Shown here: one piece after another, positions 1 to 7,838 of the stretch
How positions within the stretch are numbered: the first letter of the stretch is position 1
Layout: each line of letters begins with the position of its first letter
Origin: Alphaproteobacteria bacterium SO-S41
GTDB lineage: Bacteria; Pseudomonadota; Alphaproteobacteria; Micropepsales; Micropepsaceae
Reading direction: 5' to 3'
Length of the DNA: 64,000 nt
Assembly (NCBI GenBank): GCA_019670725.1
Contig: AP024629.1
Coordinates: 558,001-622,000 of the forward strand
The notes under the pieces: model-generated
What the model was told of the DNA's origin: nothing
Seen by the model: only the letters and a program-made list of their open reading frames with translations
Database searches by the model: none
Position numbers and translations under genes: made by a program

Positions 1-137
1 ATCGTGGTCGACTTGCCCGCGCCGTTGGGGCCGAGAAAGCCCAGCACCTCGCCCTTGTCGACATTCAGGGTGACGCCGCGCACGGCCGCGACGGGGCCGA
101 AAGTCTTGGCCAGTCCGTCGATCTCGATCATCGCCAT
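1..137 (-). CDS. ABC transporter ATP-binding protein (N-terminal fragment)
   Basis: This is the first 45 residues of an ABC-type ATPase that runs off the left edge of the window. The fragment reads as a typical nucleotide-binding domain start, with the Walker A motif GPNGAGKST near residues 37-45 after an A-loop region. Such subunits power import or export by an ABC permease, or act in ABC-2 export systems; the visible part does not say which. Two starts are possible, at 137 (MAMIEI) or at 131 (MIEI). The rest of the gene, with signature motif and Walker B, lies outside. Confidence 0.85.
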   Translation of the reverse strand, partial: MAMIEIDGLAKTFGPVAAVRGVTLNVDKGEVLGFLGPNGAGKSTT

Positions 138-235
138 TGAGCACTGCACGTCAGGAGAACGCCCCGGAACGAGGCCGCGTCTTTTACCCAAGCCCGCGAC
201 AAGGGCCAAATGAAATGGGCGTTAGGGGTGCGCCC

Positions 236-739
236 TCACGCCGGCGGCGGGTCGGGCTCGTCTTCGGGTTTGGGTTGGCTCAGCATGAGGCTGCGGAAGC
301 CGCGATAGACGAGATAGCCGATCAGCCCCGCCGCGGCGCCCATCGCGCCGAGCGCCGCGAGCAGCGCGACGCTGAGCGCCCAGCCGGTGAGGTTCCGCAC
401 GCCGTCGGTACAGGTCGCCACCCCCATGAAGGTCGCGTTGGTCGTGCAGGAGGCGACGAAGAGAAGGAACAACAGGCCCGGAAACGCGGCCGTCGTGCCA
501 CCGGCCGCGGCGGCGGTGCGCCAGTTGAGCGCGCGCTTGCGCACCATGCGGCCGAGCAGCGGCAGGCCGATCAGGATGCCGGTCACGAAGGCATAGGCGA
601 ACGAGAACAGGAAGACCGGCCCCGCACTCGGCTGGCCCCAGCCGCGCTGGGCGTAGACGACGACCGCGGCCGTCGCCAACGACGCCGCCAGCAGGCCGGC
701 GAAGAGGCTGAACCAACTGACGCGGGCGTCTTCGGTCAT
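236..739 (-). CDS. Uncharacterised four-helix membrane protein
   Basis: A 167-residue protein with about four hydrophobic helices: near residues 8-30, 40-62, 78-100 and 118-145. The C-terminus is an acidic, proline-rich tail (PEDEPDPPPA). A CTTNATFMGVATCTDG stretch between helices 3 and 4 holds two cysteines that could pair on the periplasmic side. I do not recognise the family. It lies between an ABC ATPase and a short-chain dehydrogenase on the same strand, with only 4 bases to the dehydrogenase stop codon, so it is probably cotranscribed downstream of that gene. Confidence 0.75.
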   Translation of the reverse strand: MTEDARVSWFSLFAGLLAASLATAAVVVYAQRGWGQPSAGPVFLFSFAYAFVTGILIGLPLLGRMVRKRALNWRTAAAAGGTTAAFPGLLFLLFVASCTTNATFMGVATCTDGVRNLTGWALSVALLAALGAMGAAAGLIGYLVYRGFRSLMLSQPKPEDEPDPPPA

Positions 740-743
740 GCCG

Positions 744-1487
744 CTAGACCCGCAGCATCAGCCCGCCATCGACGTTGAGGCCGTGGCCGGTGATGAAGCT
801 CGCTTCGTCGGACGCCAGGAACAGCGCGGCGCGGGCGAGGTCGATGGGCTGGCCGAGGCGGCGCAGCGGCGACTTCTTCGACCAGATGTCGGCGACGTCG
901 GGGCGCACATCCCACAGCGGCTTGGTCATGCCGGTCTCGATCGCGCCGGGCAGCAGGTAGTTCGCGGTGATGTTGTAGCGGCCGAGCTCAAGCGCCAGCG
1001 TGCGCGTCAGGCCCGCGACGCCCGCCTTCGAGGCGCAGTAGGCGGCAAGGCCGAGATCGGTGCCCTCGGCCATGACCGAGGCGGTGTTGATGATGCGCGC
1101 GGCGGGGCTCGCCTTCAGATGCGGGATGGCGGCGCGGGCGAGCTTCATCTGCGCGGTGACGTTCACCGCCATGATGCGCTCCCACTGCTCGTCGGTCATT
1201 TCCTCGACGAAATGGCGGCCGGAAACGCCGGCATTGTTGAAGAGAATGTCGAGCCGGCCGAACTTGGCGACCGCCTCGCCGACGATCCGCGCGGGCGCGC
1301 CCTCATCAGCGATCGAAAGGGCGAGCGGCGTCACGCCCGCGACGCCGTCATGCGCGGTCATGATCTGGCTGGTGGGGACATCCACGGCGAGCACCAGCGC
1401 GCCCTCTTCGGCGAAGAGCTGGGCCGAAGCGCGGCCGATGCCGCTGGCGGCACCGGTGACGATGGCGGCGCGGTCTTTCAGTCTCAT
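744..1487 (-). CDS. SDR family NAD(P)-dependent oxidoreductase
   Basis: A classical short-chain dehydrogenase of 247 residues, the usual length. It has the cofactor motif TGAASGIG (11-18), the NNAG motif (84-87) and the catalytic Ser137, Tyr150 and Lys154 (YCASK). An acidic residue after the second strand (AVDV) favours NAD over NADP. The C-terminal GHGLNVDGG is typical of the FabG-like branch. The substrate cannot be read from the sequence. The start at 1487 is supported by an AGGAGG ribosome site a few bases upstream. An unexplained terminator-like hairpin lies about 70 bases upstream of the start. Confidence 0.93.
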   Translation of the reverse strand: MRLKDRAAIVTGAASGIGRASAQLFAEEGALVLAVDVPTSQIMTAHDGVAGVTPLALSIADEGAPARIVGEAVAKFGRLDILFNNAGVSGRHFVEEMTDEQWERIMAVNVTAQMKLARAAIPHLKASPAARIINTASVMAEGTDLGLAAYCASKAGVAGLTRTLALELGRYNITANYLLPGAIETGMTKPLWDVRPDVADIWSKKSPLRRLGQPIDLARAALFLASDEASFITGHGLNVDGGLMLRV

Positions 1488-1816
1488 GGGATCCTCCTGG
1501 GAATGTCGTTATCCCGGGAGTGTCCGCCCTCGCGTCAGTCAAATCCAGACGCAAAAAAGCCGGACGGCGGGGGGCTGCCGTCCGGCTGAATTTTGAGATC
1601 CAGGGAGGAAATGTCTCAGGCCCGGTACCGGAGCGATCGCAGGGGGCTGGGGGGCTATGAAGAGACCGCCGCCGGCACCGGGCCTTTTGACAAGGATGAA
1701 TATGATGGATGCTCGCGGCGGCCGTCTGTCCGGAACAAGGCGAAAGCGTGGCCTGCAATCTGGTGTGACCAGCATCACCAATTTCAGGTTAAGTCTTTGA
1801 TATAAAAGGAAATCCC
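1488..1816. other. Divergent intergenic region, 329 bases
   Basis: This gap separates the divergent dehydrogenase and O-methyltransferase genes. It contains a strong hairpin at 1558-1587 (listed separately). Two short open frames cross it, one on each strand, but neither has convincing composition or a well-spaced ribosome site. The promoters of both flanking genes should be here; I could not identify clear -35/-10 boxes. Confidence 0.5.
1558..1587 (-). terminator. Orphan intrinsic-terminator-like hairpin
   Basis: A perfect 11-bp stem (AGCCGGACGGC at 1558-1568 pairs with 1577-1587) around an 8-base loop. Read on the minus strand the stem is followed at once by six T residues, the form of a Rho-independent terminator. 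No convincing gene ends into it: it lies upstream of the dehydrogenase start on the same strand. It could end a small RNA or act as a leader attenuator. Confidence 0.55.
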
Positions 1817-2482
1817 ATGCCGAAATTTCTTGAATTGAGCGATTCCCTGCTGACCTATGTGGAAGGCGTCTGCTCGCCCGAGACCGAGGCGCAGCGCTTC
1901 TGCCGGCAGGAGACGGCCGAGATGGGCCGGATTTCCGGCATGCAGATCGGGCCTGACCAGGGCGCCTTCCTGCAGATGCTGGTGCGGCTCATCGGCGCCA
2001 AGCGTTGCGTCGAGGTCGGGGTCTTCACGGGCTACAGCGCGCTCTCGGTGGCGCTGGCTCTGCCCGCCGGCGGGATGATCGATGCCTGCGATGTCTCCGA
2101 GGAATTCACGACCAAAGCGCGGCGCTATTGGGCGGCCGGCGGGGTCGAGGACAAGATCACGCTGCATCTGAAGCCCGCCGTCGGGACGCTCGAAGGCTTC
2201 CTGCGCGAAGGCCGCGCCGGGACCTACGACTTCGCCTTCATCGATGCCGACAAGGGCAGCTACGGCGCCTATTACGAGCTGTGCCTGGAATTGCTGCGGC
2301 CCGGCGGGCTGATTGCGGTCGACAATGCGCTGTGGAGCGGCCGGGTCGCCGATGACAGCGTCACCGACGCGGACACCGCCGCGATCCGGGCGCTGAATGC
2401 GCGGATTGCCGGGGATACCCGGGTCGAGGCGGCGATGCTGACGGTCGGCGACGGCGTCATGCTGGCGCGCAAGAAAAACTGA
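1817..2482 (+). CDS. Class I SAM-dependent O-methyltransferase (CCoAOMT-like)
   Basis: A 221-residue methyltransferase of the caffeoyl-CoA/catechol O-methyltransferase family (COG4122). The SAM-binding motif I reads VEVGVFTGYSAL (residues 65-76). The metal- and catalysis-related FIDADKG follows at 141-147, and VDN soon after. These enzymes methylate hydroxyl groups of small aromatic or polyol substrates with a divalent metal; the actual substrate is unknown. An AAAGGAAA ribosome site precedes the ATG at good spacing. The gene is transcribed away from the dehydrogenase, and DUF2794 follows on the same strand. Confidence 0.9.
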   Translation: MPKFLELSDSLLTYVEGVCSPETEAQRFCRQETAEMGRISGMQIGPDQGAFLQMLVRLIGAKRCVEVGVFTGYSALSVALALPAGGMIDACDVSEEFTTKARRYWAAGGVEDKITLHLKPAVGTLEGFLREGRAGTYDFAFIDADKGSYGAYYELCLELLRPGGLIAVDNALWSGRVADDSVTDADTAAIRALNARIAGDTRVEAAMLTVGDGVMLARKKN

Positions 2483-2541
2483 ACCGTCACGCAAGCGTCA
2501 CGGGCTTGCGCAGCCGATTTCAGGCGCGCAGACTGAGGTGG

Positions 2542-2931
2542 ATGGACGATACGACCAACATAGTCGATCTCCGCGATACGGCGCGCCCCGCGTCGCGGAT
2601 GGAAGAACCAGGCGCAGCCCCGAAGGCCCCGATGACGGCCTTCGACCGGCGCGAGTTGAACGCGATCCTCAATGTCTATGGCCGCATGGTCGCCGCCGGC
2701 GAATGGCGCGACTACGCGATCGACTGGCTGAAGGACGCGGCGGTGTTCTCGGTCTTCAAGCGCGCGAGCGAAAACCCCGTCTTCCGCATCGAGAAACGCC
2801 CCAAGCTGCGGGCGAAGCAAGGCGCCTTCGCGGTGCTCGGCCAGGCCGGCCAGGTGCTGAAACGCGGCCACGACCTGAAACAGGTCCTGCGCCTGTTCGA
2901 CGCCAAGCTGATCAAGGCGGTCGAGGCTTAA
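2542..2931 (+). CDS. DUF2794 domain-containing protein
   Basis: A 129-residue protein matching the alphaproteobacterial DUF2794 family, whose function is unknown. The conserved core begins at FDRRELNAILNVYGRMVAAG and continues through DYAIDWLKD and the FRIEKRP stretch; the end is basic. The start is placed at the ATG at 2542, directly preceded by GAGGTGG. An in-frame TTG at 2506 would add 12 basic residues that do not look like the family. The N-terminal 30 residues are poorly conserved in type and probably disordered. Confidence 0.85.
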   Translation: MDDTTNIVDLRDTARPASRMEEPGAAPKAPMTAFDRRELNAILNVYGRMVAAGEWRDYAIDWLKDAAVFSVFKRASENPVFRIEKRPKLRAKQGAFAVLGQAGQVLKRGHDLKQVLRLFDAKLIKAVEA

Positions 2932-2940
2932 GGCGACGTG

Positions 2941-3060
2941 CGTCCTTCGAGACGCGGCCTTGCGGCCGCTCCTCAGGATGACGGCCTTTTATGCAATCCC
3001 AGATGCGCTTCATGGTGAGGTGCGGAGGGCGGCACGCGCGGAGGCTCGAACCACACACGC
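2941..3060. repeat. Intergenic palindromic repeat (CGTCCTTCGAGAC type)
   Basis: The region holds a CGTCCTTCGAGACGCGGC segment ending CTCCTCAGGATGACG, then a second part with CATGGTGAGG and GGCTCGAACCAC. Elements of this form, with these signature words, are familiar as multi-copy intergenic repeats in alphaproteobacterial genomes. It lies between the convergent DUF2794 and Bax-inhibitor genes. No coding potential is apparent. Confidence 0.6.
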
Positions 3061-3080
3061 TGGTCAAGCAATCCAAATAA

Positions 3081-3108
3081 AAACCCCGGACGTTGCCGTC
3101 CGGGGTTT
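3081..3108 (-). terminator. Rho-independent terminator of the Bax-inhibitor-1 gene
   Basis: AAACCCCGGACG pairs perfectly with its complement around a TTGC tetraloop (3093-3096), giving a 12-bp stem. On the minus strand it is followed by TTTTTATTT. It lies about 28 bases beyond the stop codon of the Bax-inhibitor-1 gene, which it should terminate. Confidence 0.85.
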
Positions 3109-3135
3109 GCAGTTTGAGGAGGTTGTTTATCTCGT

Positions 3136-3888
3136 TCAGCGGCGGTCGCCGATGAGGCGCAGCAGCATGAGGAAGAGGTTGATGAAGTCGAGATAGAGCG
3201 AGAGGGCGCCCATGATCTGCTTCTTCTTGGCGAAGCCGGCTTCGTCGCCCTCGTGGTAGCTCTCCTTGATCTTCTGCGTGTCATAGGCCGCGAGGCCCGT
3301 GAAGATGACGACGCCGAGGATCGAGACGGCCCACGAGATCGCGTCCGACTGCATGAAGATGTTGACCAGCGAGGCGATGATGATGCCGAACAGGCCCATC
3401 ATCAGGAACGAGCCCATCGAGGTCAGGTCGCGCTTCGTGGTGTAGCCCCAGAGCGAGGTCGCGCCGAACATGGCGGCCGAGATCAGGAACACGCGGAAGA
3501 TCGAACCGCCCGTGTACTGGACGAAGATCGTCGAGAGCGAGGCGCCCATGACGGCCGCGAAGGCCCAGAACAGGATCTGCGCCGTGCTGGCGGAGAGCTT
3601 GTTGATGCCGAAGGACAGCACGAGCACGAAGGCCAGCGGCGCCAGCATCAGCACGTATTTGAAGCCGGACAGGAAGATCGTCTCGCCCAGCGGCGTGATG
3701 TCGGTGATCTGCCCGCCCGACTGGACGAACGAGGCCGTGAAAAGGCCATAGGCGGCCGCCGCCGTCACAACCAGGCCGAGGGCCATATAGTTGTAGACGC
3801 CGAGCATATAGCTGCGCAGGCCGAGGTCCATGGACGCGCCGGCCGTCGAGGCTGGCGTGCCGTAACCGGTCTGGCGATAGTCAGCCAT
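3136..3888 (-). CDS. Bax inhibitor-1/YccA family membrane protein
   Basis: A 250-residue protein with seven hydrophobic segments typical of the BI-1 (TMBIM) family of inner-membrane proteins, whose plant and animal members modulate calcium leak and cell death. Family features are the LRSYMLGVYNYMALGL start, the central AALMGASLS-like glycine-rich helices, and the TGLAAYDTQKIKE segment near residue 195 with conserved aspartate. The C-terminus ends in SLYLDFINLFLMLLRLIGDRR-like sequence common to this family. It is a single-gene unit with its own terminator. The role in bacteria is not settled. Confidence 0.93.
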   Translation of the reverse strand: MADYRQTGYGTPASTAGASMDLGLRSYMLGVYNYMALGLVVTAAAAYGLFTASFVQSGGQITDITPLGETIFLSGFKYVLMLAPLAFVLVLSFGINKLSASTAQILFWAFAAVMGASLSTIFVQYTGGSIFRVFLISAAMFGATSLWGYTTKRDLTSMGSFLMMGLFGIIIASLVNIFMQSDAISWAVSILGVVIFTGLAAYDTQKIKESYHEGDEAGFAKKKQIMGALSLYLDFINLFLMLLRLIGDRR

Positions 3889-4023
3889 TTAAGGTCTCCC
3901 AAGTTCAGCGGCCGGACGGGGGCGTCCGGACCTGCGACAGAATATCGCCCCCGAATGCGGCGACTTCAAGGGAAACCGGACGGAGCGATTTCCTTAAGGC
4001 CCGCGCCGCGTTAGGGATTTGCC

Positions 4024-4581
4024 ATGATCAGCCTCTTCACCGCGCTCGAAATTCCCGAACTCATCCGCAGCGAACTGGCGGGTTTGCAGGGTTTCGAGGA
4101 CGCGGAATGGGATGCGGGCTGGGTGCCGGAGGAGAATTTCCACGTCACGCTCGCCTATATCGGCGATGTCGAAGAACCCTTCGCCGAAGACATCGATGTC
4201 GAGCTGGCCCGCATCAAACGGCCTGGTTTCGAGCTGGAATTGAAAGGCGTCGGCGCCTTCGGCGGCAAGCGGCCGCAAATTCTCTATGCCGCCGTCGCCA
4301 AGAATCCGGCGCTCGACGCCCTTGCGGAGAAGCACATGTCGGTGCTGCGGCGGCTGGGGGTGGAGATCGACGGGCGCAACTACACGCCCCATGTCACGCT
4401 CGCCCGGCCGCGCCATGCGCCGCTCGATCTCGTCCAGCGCTGGATCGCTGCGAACAATCTCTACGCCAGCGGGCCGTTTCCGATCGACCGCGCGGTGCTG
4501 TTCTCCAGCCACAAGACCGGCGACGGCCGGCATTACGAGCCGGAGCGGTTCTACGACCTGGGCCCGCATCTGCTGCCCTAG
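4024..4581 (+). CDS. thpR: RNA 2',3'-cyclic phosphodiesterase (2'-5' RNA ligase family)
   Basis: A 185-residue member of the 2H phosphoesterase family, which hydrolyses 2',3'-cyclic phosphates on RNA ends to 2'-phosphates. Both catalytic HxT motifs are present: His40-Val-Thr42 (FHVTLAYIG) and His123-Val-Thr125 (PHVTLARP). The N-terminal MISLFTALEIP is the usual start of ThpR. Its stop codon overlaps the stop codon of the convergent metallopeptidase gene by four bases. The length matches the family. Confidence 0.92.
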   Translation: MISLFTALEIPELIRSELAGLQGFEDAEWDAGWVPEENFHVTLAYIGDVEEPFAEDIDVELARIKRPGFELELKGVGAFGGKRPQILYAAVAKNPALDALAEKHMSVLRRLGVEIDGRNYTPHVTLARPRHAPLDLVQRWIAANNLYASGPFPIDRAVLFSSHKTGDGRHYEPERFYDLGPHLLP

Positions 4582-4991
4582 TCGCTGTCCTCGATCGCAT
4601 GCATATCGTCGTCGCTGAGGCCGAAATGGTGGCCGATCTCGTGGACGATGACGTGATTGATGAGATCGCCCAGCGTCACATCGGTCTCGGCCCATTCCAG
4701 CAGCAACGGCACGCGGTAGAGATGCACGGTGTTGGGGAGACGCGGCGGCGCGAGGCTCTCCTGATGGGTCAGCGCGACGCCGGTGTAGAGGCCGGTCAGC
4801 TCCAGCTCGTTGACGATGCCGAGTTCCTTGAGCACGTCGGGCTCCGGCCAGTCGTCGACCAGGATCACGACATCGCCGCAGAGCGCGCGGAATTCGGCGG
4901 GCAGGGCGGCGAAGGACTCGTAGGCCAGCGCTTCCAGATCGCCGAGGCTCGGCGCCTTCGCGCGATTGAGTTCACCGCTCTTCACTGTCAC
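4578..4991 (-). CDS. Metallopeptidase family protein (zincin-like, DUF1025 type)
   Basis: A 137-residue protein of the minimal zincin-like family. The HExxH zinc motif is His117-Glu118-Ile-Gly-His121, followed by HFGLSDDDM where an acidic third ligand is expected. The [13 protein letters not shown] and TVHLYR segments upstream are typical. No signal peptide is seen, so it is likely cytosolic. Substrates of this family are not known. It converges on thpR with overlapping stop codons and diverges from the pterin dehydratase gene. Confidence 0.9.
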   Translation of the reverse strand: MTVKSGELNRAKAPSLGDLEALAYESFAALPAEFRALCGDVVILVDDWPEPDVLKELGIVNELELTGLYTGVALTHQESLAPPRLPNTVHLYRVPLLLEWAETDVTLGDLINHVIVHEIGHHFGLSDDDMHAIEDSD

Positions 4992-5014
4992 GCTCCCGCT
5001 TCATCCGCCCCAAC

Positions 5015-5335
5015 ATGGGACCTCCCGCCATGCCCGCCAAGCCCAAGCCGACAAAGCTCACCGGCGCCGCCCGCACCAAAGCGTTGAAGAAACTCGACGG
5101 CTGGGTGCTCAGCGACGAGGGCGATGCGATCTTCAAGAGCTACAAGTTCGGCGACTTCATCGAAGCGTTCGGCTTCATGACCTCGATCGCGATCATCGCC
5201 CAGGCGATGGACCACCATCCCGAATGGTTCAACGTCTACAACAAGGTCGATGTGAAGCTGACGACGCATGACGCGGGCGGCCTCACCGCCAACGACATCG
5301 CGCTTGCCGGGGAAATGGACGCACGCGCGCCATGA
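5015..5335 (+). CDS. phhB: 4a-hydroxytetrahydrobiopterin dehydratase
   Basis: This enzyme dehydrates 4a-hydroxy-tetrahydrobiopterin in the recycling of pterin cofactor used by phenylalanine hydroxylase; members without a hydroxylase partner are linked to molybdopterin metabolism. The diagnostic active-site stretch [17 protein letters not shown] is at residues 64-80, with the third catalytic His in THDAGGLT (His85). The length (about 106 residues) fits. The start is uncertain: ATG codons at 5015 and 5030 are both possible and neither has a strong ribosome site. The MmcQ/YjbR gene follows by 7 bases. Confidence 0.9.
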   Translation: MGPPAMPAKPKPTKLTGAARTKALKKLDGWVLSDEGDAIFKSYKFGDFIEAFGFMTSIAIIAQAMDHHPEWFNVYNKVDVKLTTHDAGGLTANDIALAGEMDARAP

Positions 5336-5342
5336 GCCAGCC

Positions 5343-5693
5343 ATGACACAGGCAGCGATCCGCGCGCATCTGACGGCGCTGCCCGGCGCGACCTTGTCGA
5401 TCCAGTGGGGCGACGATCACGTCTACAAGGTGGGCGGGAAAATGTTCGCGGTCATGCGCGCGCCCGACGCGAAGCAGCAGTCGATCTCGTTCAAGACGGG
5501 CGACGACAGCTTCGCGATTCTCACCCAACAGGACGGCATCATTCCCGCGCCCTATCTCCAGCGCGCCAAATGGGTCCAGCTCGACCGCCTCACGCGGATG
5601 AAGGCAGGCGAACTCAAGGCTTATCTCACCCGCGCCCACGCGATCGTCGCGGCCGGCCTGACGAAGAAGGCGCGGGCGGCGCTGGGGCTTTAG
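5343..5693 (+). CDS. MmcQ/YjbR family DNA-binding protein
   Basis: A 116-residue protein of the MmcQ/YjbR family, which has a CyaY-like fold and uncertain function. Recognisable features are the N-terminal helix ending LPGATLSIQWGDDHVYKVGGKMFAVM, here split by the variable loop, the FKTGDDSF strand, and the C-terminal YLTRAHAIVAAGLTKKAR helix. It follows the pterin dehydratase closely and is probably cotranscribed with it. Confidence 0.8.
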   Translation: MTQAAIRAHLTALPGATLSIQWGDDHVYKVGGKMFAVMRAPDAKQQSISFKTGDDSFAILTQQDGIIPAPYLQRAKWVQLDRLTRMKAGELKAYLTRAHAIVAAGLTKKARAALGL

Positions 5694-5733
5694 GGCGCGC
5701 CGCCCTGCACCCTGCATCTACGATCTATCTTCC

Positions 5734-5815
5734 TCATGGCCGCCCTTGAGGCGGCCATCCATGCAACCACGCAAACGGCTGATGGATGGCCGGGTCAGGC
5801 CCGGCCATGAGGATT
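5734..5815. repeat. Double-hairpin intergenic repeat, copy A (inverted orientation)
   Basis: The element has two perfect hairpins separated by a variable spacer: TGGCCGCC-cttga-GGCGGCCA first, then TGGCCGGG-tca-CCCGGCCA. Outer ends read TCATGG and CCATGA. Compared with the copies at 9286, 36919, 44181 and 51965 the order of the two hairpins is reversed. It sits between convergent genes. Confidence 0.85.
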
Positions 5816-5839
5816 TGTTTGTCTCGCGAAACGCACTCG

Positions 5840-6241
5840 CTACCCCTTCGGCGCGCCAAATCCCCAGGCGTGGCCGAACGGGTCGCGGAGCATGCCGAAA
5901 CGGTCGCCCCAGAACTGGTCGGCGGCGGGCATGGTGATGGTGGCGCCGGCGGCTGCCGCCTTGGCCATCGCCGCATCCACCTCATCGGGCTTCTCCAACC
6001 CGACGATCAGGTTGAAGGTCGTCGCCCCCAGCTTCAGCGGGCTCGCGAAGCCCTCCATGCCGAAATCGTCCGACATCATCAGCGTGCCGCCGAACAGTTT
6101 CAGTTCGGCGTGCAGGAACTTGCCGGGATGATCCTCGGAGGGCATGCGCATGACCTCCTCGGCGCCGAAGGCGGCCTTGTAGAAGTCGATCGCCGCACCG
6201 ACGCCGTCGATGGTGATGTAGGCGCCGAATGTCACAGCCAT
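5840..6241 (-). CDS. VOC family protein (PhnB-like)
   Basis: A 133-residue vicinal-oxygen-chelate protein of the PhnB/YdcP-like type, made of two beta-alpha-beta-beta-beta units. It shows AAIDFYKAAFGAEEVMRM, GTLMMSDDF, and the C-terminal WGDRFGMLRDPFGHAWGF typical of this group. The start is the ATG at 6241; the frame is open further upstream but that would overlap the AHSA1 gene. It is the third gene of an ArsR-AHSA1-VOC operon, a combination often seen in which the first gene represses the set. The substrate is unknown. Confidence 0.88.
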   Translation of the reverse strand: MAVTFGAYITIDGVGAAIDFYKAAFGAEEVMRMPSEDHPGKFLHAELKLFGGTLMMSDDFGMEGFASPLKLGATTFNLIVGLEKPDEVDAAMAKAAAAGATITMPAADQFWGDRFGMLRDPFGHAWGFGAPKG

Positions 6242-6299
6242 GATGCTCTCCTCAAATAAGAACAATACAGGAACATATCGCGCCGGTGGAGTCGAGTCG

Positions 6300-6773
6300 C
6301 TAGAGCGCCGCGGCGACTTCGCCCAGCTGGTCGACCATGATGCCCCAGCCCTCGAAGAAGCCCATCTCCTTGTGCTTGGTGCAGCCGGCTTCGTCGAGAT
6401 GGAGGCAGCGCGCAGTGAAGCGCGTGCCGCCCGGCGCATCCTCCAGCAGGAAGACGCCGGTCATCGGCAGCCAGGATGTAGCGGGGCGCCAGCCTTCGAC
6501 CAGAACCGAGGTCCAGACGATGCGCTCCATCGGCGTCACGTCGAGGAAAAGGCCGGGATTGTCGCTGTCCCCGCCGGCCGGGCCTTCGGGCGCGGTCATG
6601 TAGGTGTGAAACGCGCCGCCGCTGCGGAAGTCGAAGGCCTTCACCTCGGTCACCCAGGGCTTGGGGCACCACCATTCCTTGAGGATCGCGGGGTCGCTCC
6701 ACGCCTTCCACAGTTTCGCGCGCGGCGCCTTGAGCACGCGCACGATCTCCAGATCCAGTTTGCCGTCACTCAT
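6300..6773 (-). CDS. SRPBCC family protein (AHSA1 domain)
   Basis: A 157-residue member of the START/Bet v1-like superfamily, AHSA1 subgroup. The signature begins LEIVRVLKAPRAKLWKAWSDP, then EWWCPKPW and FRSGGAFH, and it ends with FEGWGIMVDQLGEV. Such proteins have a hydrophobic ligand pocket and are very often encoded with an ArsR-family repressor, as here: the start codon overlaps the end of the ArsR gene by 8 bases. Function is inferred only at the family level. Confidence 0.9.
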   Translation of the reverse strand: MSDGKLDLEIVRVLKAPRAKLWKAWSDPAILKEWWCPKPWVTEVKAFDFRSGGAFHTYMTAPEGPAGGDSDNPGLFLDVTPMERIVWTSVLVEGWRPATSWLPMTGVFLLEDAPGGTRFTARCLHLDEAGCTKHKEMGFFEGWGIMVDQLGEVAAAL

Positions 6774-7098
6774 CGTCCATCTCCTCCACGATTGCGCTGA
6801 ACCGGTCGAATTTCGCCGCCCAGGCCGCGCGCTGCTTCCCGAGCCAGGCCTCCGCCGCGTCCAGCGGCTTCAGCGCGATGTGGCAGGTGCGCACACGGCC
6901 GATCTTCTCGCTGGTCATCAGCCCGCTCTCCTCCAGCACCTTCAGATGCTGCACGACCGTCGGCAGCGCCATCTTCAGGGGCCTGGCAAGTTCGCTCACC
7001 GAAGCGGGCCCGCGCGCCAGACGCTCCACCATGCGGCGGCGCGTCGGGTCGGCGAGCGCGGAGAACATGCGGTTCAGCGCCAGCGAATGCTTAGCCAT
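6766..7098 (-). CDS. ArsR/SmtB family transcriptional regulator
   Basis: A 110-residue winged-helix repressor. The core reads MFSALADPTRRRMVERLARG, then SVSELARPLKMALPTVVQHLKVLEESGL with the recognition helix, then the wing. It has no cysteine cluster for metal sensing, so it belongs to the large non-metal group coupled to AHSA1 proteins. The start is at 7098; an ATG five codons upstream is possible but would place the operator palindrome inside the gene. It is first in the operon and probably autoregulates through the inverted repeats at 7090-7157. Confidence 0.93.
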   Translation of the reverse strand: MAKHSLALNRMFSALADPTRRRMVERLARGPASVSELARPLKMALPTVVQHLKVLEESGLMTSEKIGRVRTCHIALKPLDAAEAWLGKQRAAWAAKFDRFSAIVEEMDDE

Positions 7099-7157
7099 GA
7101 GGCTAAGTATCAAGCTGCGGCGAGGCGCGCAAGAAAAACTTAGCCGCAGACCTAAGT
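7090..7157 (-). promoter_or_regulatory. Probable ArsR operator pair
   Basis: Two inverted repeats share the same half-site. The first is CTTAGCC-ATGA-GGCTAAG at 7090-7107 and covers the start codon of the ArsR gene. The second is ACTTAG-N8-CTAAGT at 7138-7157, upstream. Paired CTTAG/CTAAG sites flanking the presumed promoter fit autorepression by the ArsR protein. This is inferred from position and symmetry only. Confidence 0.65.
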
Positions 7158-7165
7158 GTTGTCGC

Positions 7166-7753
7166 TCAAGCGGCTTCCGATGCGATCATTGTCATGCCCG
7201 CCATCTTCTTCTTCGCCAGGGCGAGATCGTCGATGCGTGTCAGCACGACATCGCTGGTCGTCATCTTCATCTTCAGCGTGATCCGGAAAACGACCGCCGC
7301 GCCGGCCGCCAGATCGAAGGCCGTCTCGCCCGGCGTCGAGCCCGCGTTCATCGAACCCGCCAGCTGGGCCTTCAGCACATGGCTGCCGGGCGGCAGGGCA
7401 ATCGCGGTGAAGCGCGGGCTCTTCAGCTGCGCGACGTCGCGCCCGTCAACGCTCACGTCGGCGCCGATGGCCTTACCCATGAAGCCTTCGCGATAGACGA
7501 CGAGAAGTCCCTGGCCGGCGGGAGGTGCGAAGGCGAGCGCATCACTGCGAGCGCCGCGGTCGGCGGTCGCCACCTTCTTGTTGCCCGACATGTTCAGCAT
7601 GGTGATCGTCGTCAGCGAGCCGAAGCTCACGCCCAGCCACCAATAGGTCGTGTCCGAATGGACCCCGGCCGCCGCTAGCCCGAAATTGATCCCGAAGGTC
7701 ACGGCAAAGGCGACGGCGAGGCCGGCGAGTGTAGCGATCAACTGCCGCGACAT
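7166..7753 (-). CDS. Uncharacterised membrane-anchored protein (DUF2846-like)
   Basis: A 195-residue protein with two N-terminal hydrophobic segments (about 5-28 and 36-52) followed by a beta-rich domain. The domain has GLLVVYREGFMGKAIGADVSVDG and a later LPPGSHVL, a pattern like DUF2846/PEGA-type domains, which present surface-exposed sandwich folds. The C-terminus is helical. Assignment to DUF2846 is by eye and tentative. It is transcribed in the same direction as the ArsR operon and stops just upstream of its operator region. Confidence 0.65.
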   Translation of the reverse strand: MSRQLIATLAGLAVAFAVTFGINFGLAAAGVHSDTTYWWLGVSFGSLTTITMLNMSGNKKVATADRGARSDALAFAPPAGQGLLVVYREGFMGKAIGADVSVDGRDVAQLKSPRFTAIALPPGSHVLKAQLAGSMNAGSTPGETAFDLAAGAAVVFRITLKMKMTTSDVVLTRIDDLALAKKKMAGMTMIASEAA

Positions 7754-7838
7754 GACAAATCCCTGATGACTGCGACGGGATCATTGAGGCTTGGCGCGCC
7801 GGCCAACAAGCACCCAGCGCGCGCAAGGCCGCGCCGCT

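Noticed and set aside
1593-1805. A short plus-strand open frame between the dehydrogenase and O-methyltransferase
   Set aside because: An internal ATG at 1611 has GGGAGG only two bases before it, too close for a normal start, and the product has no family or plausible composition.
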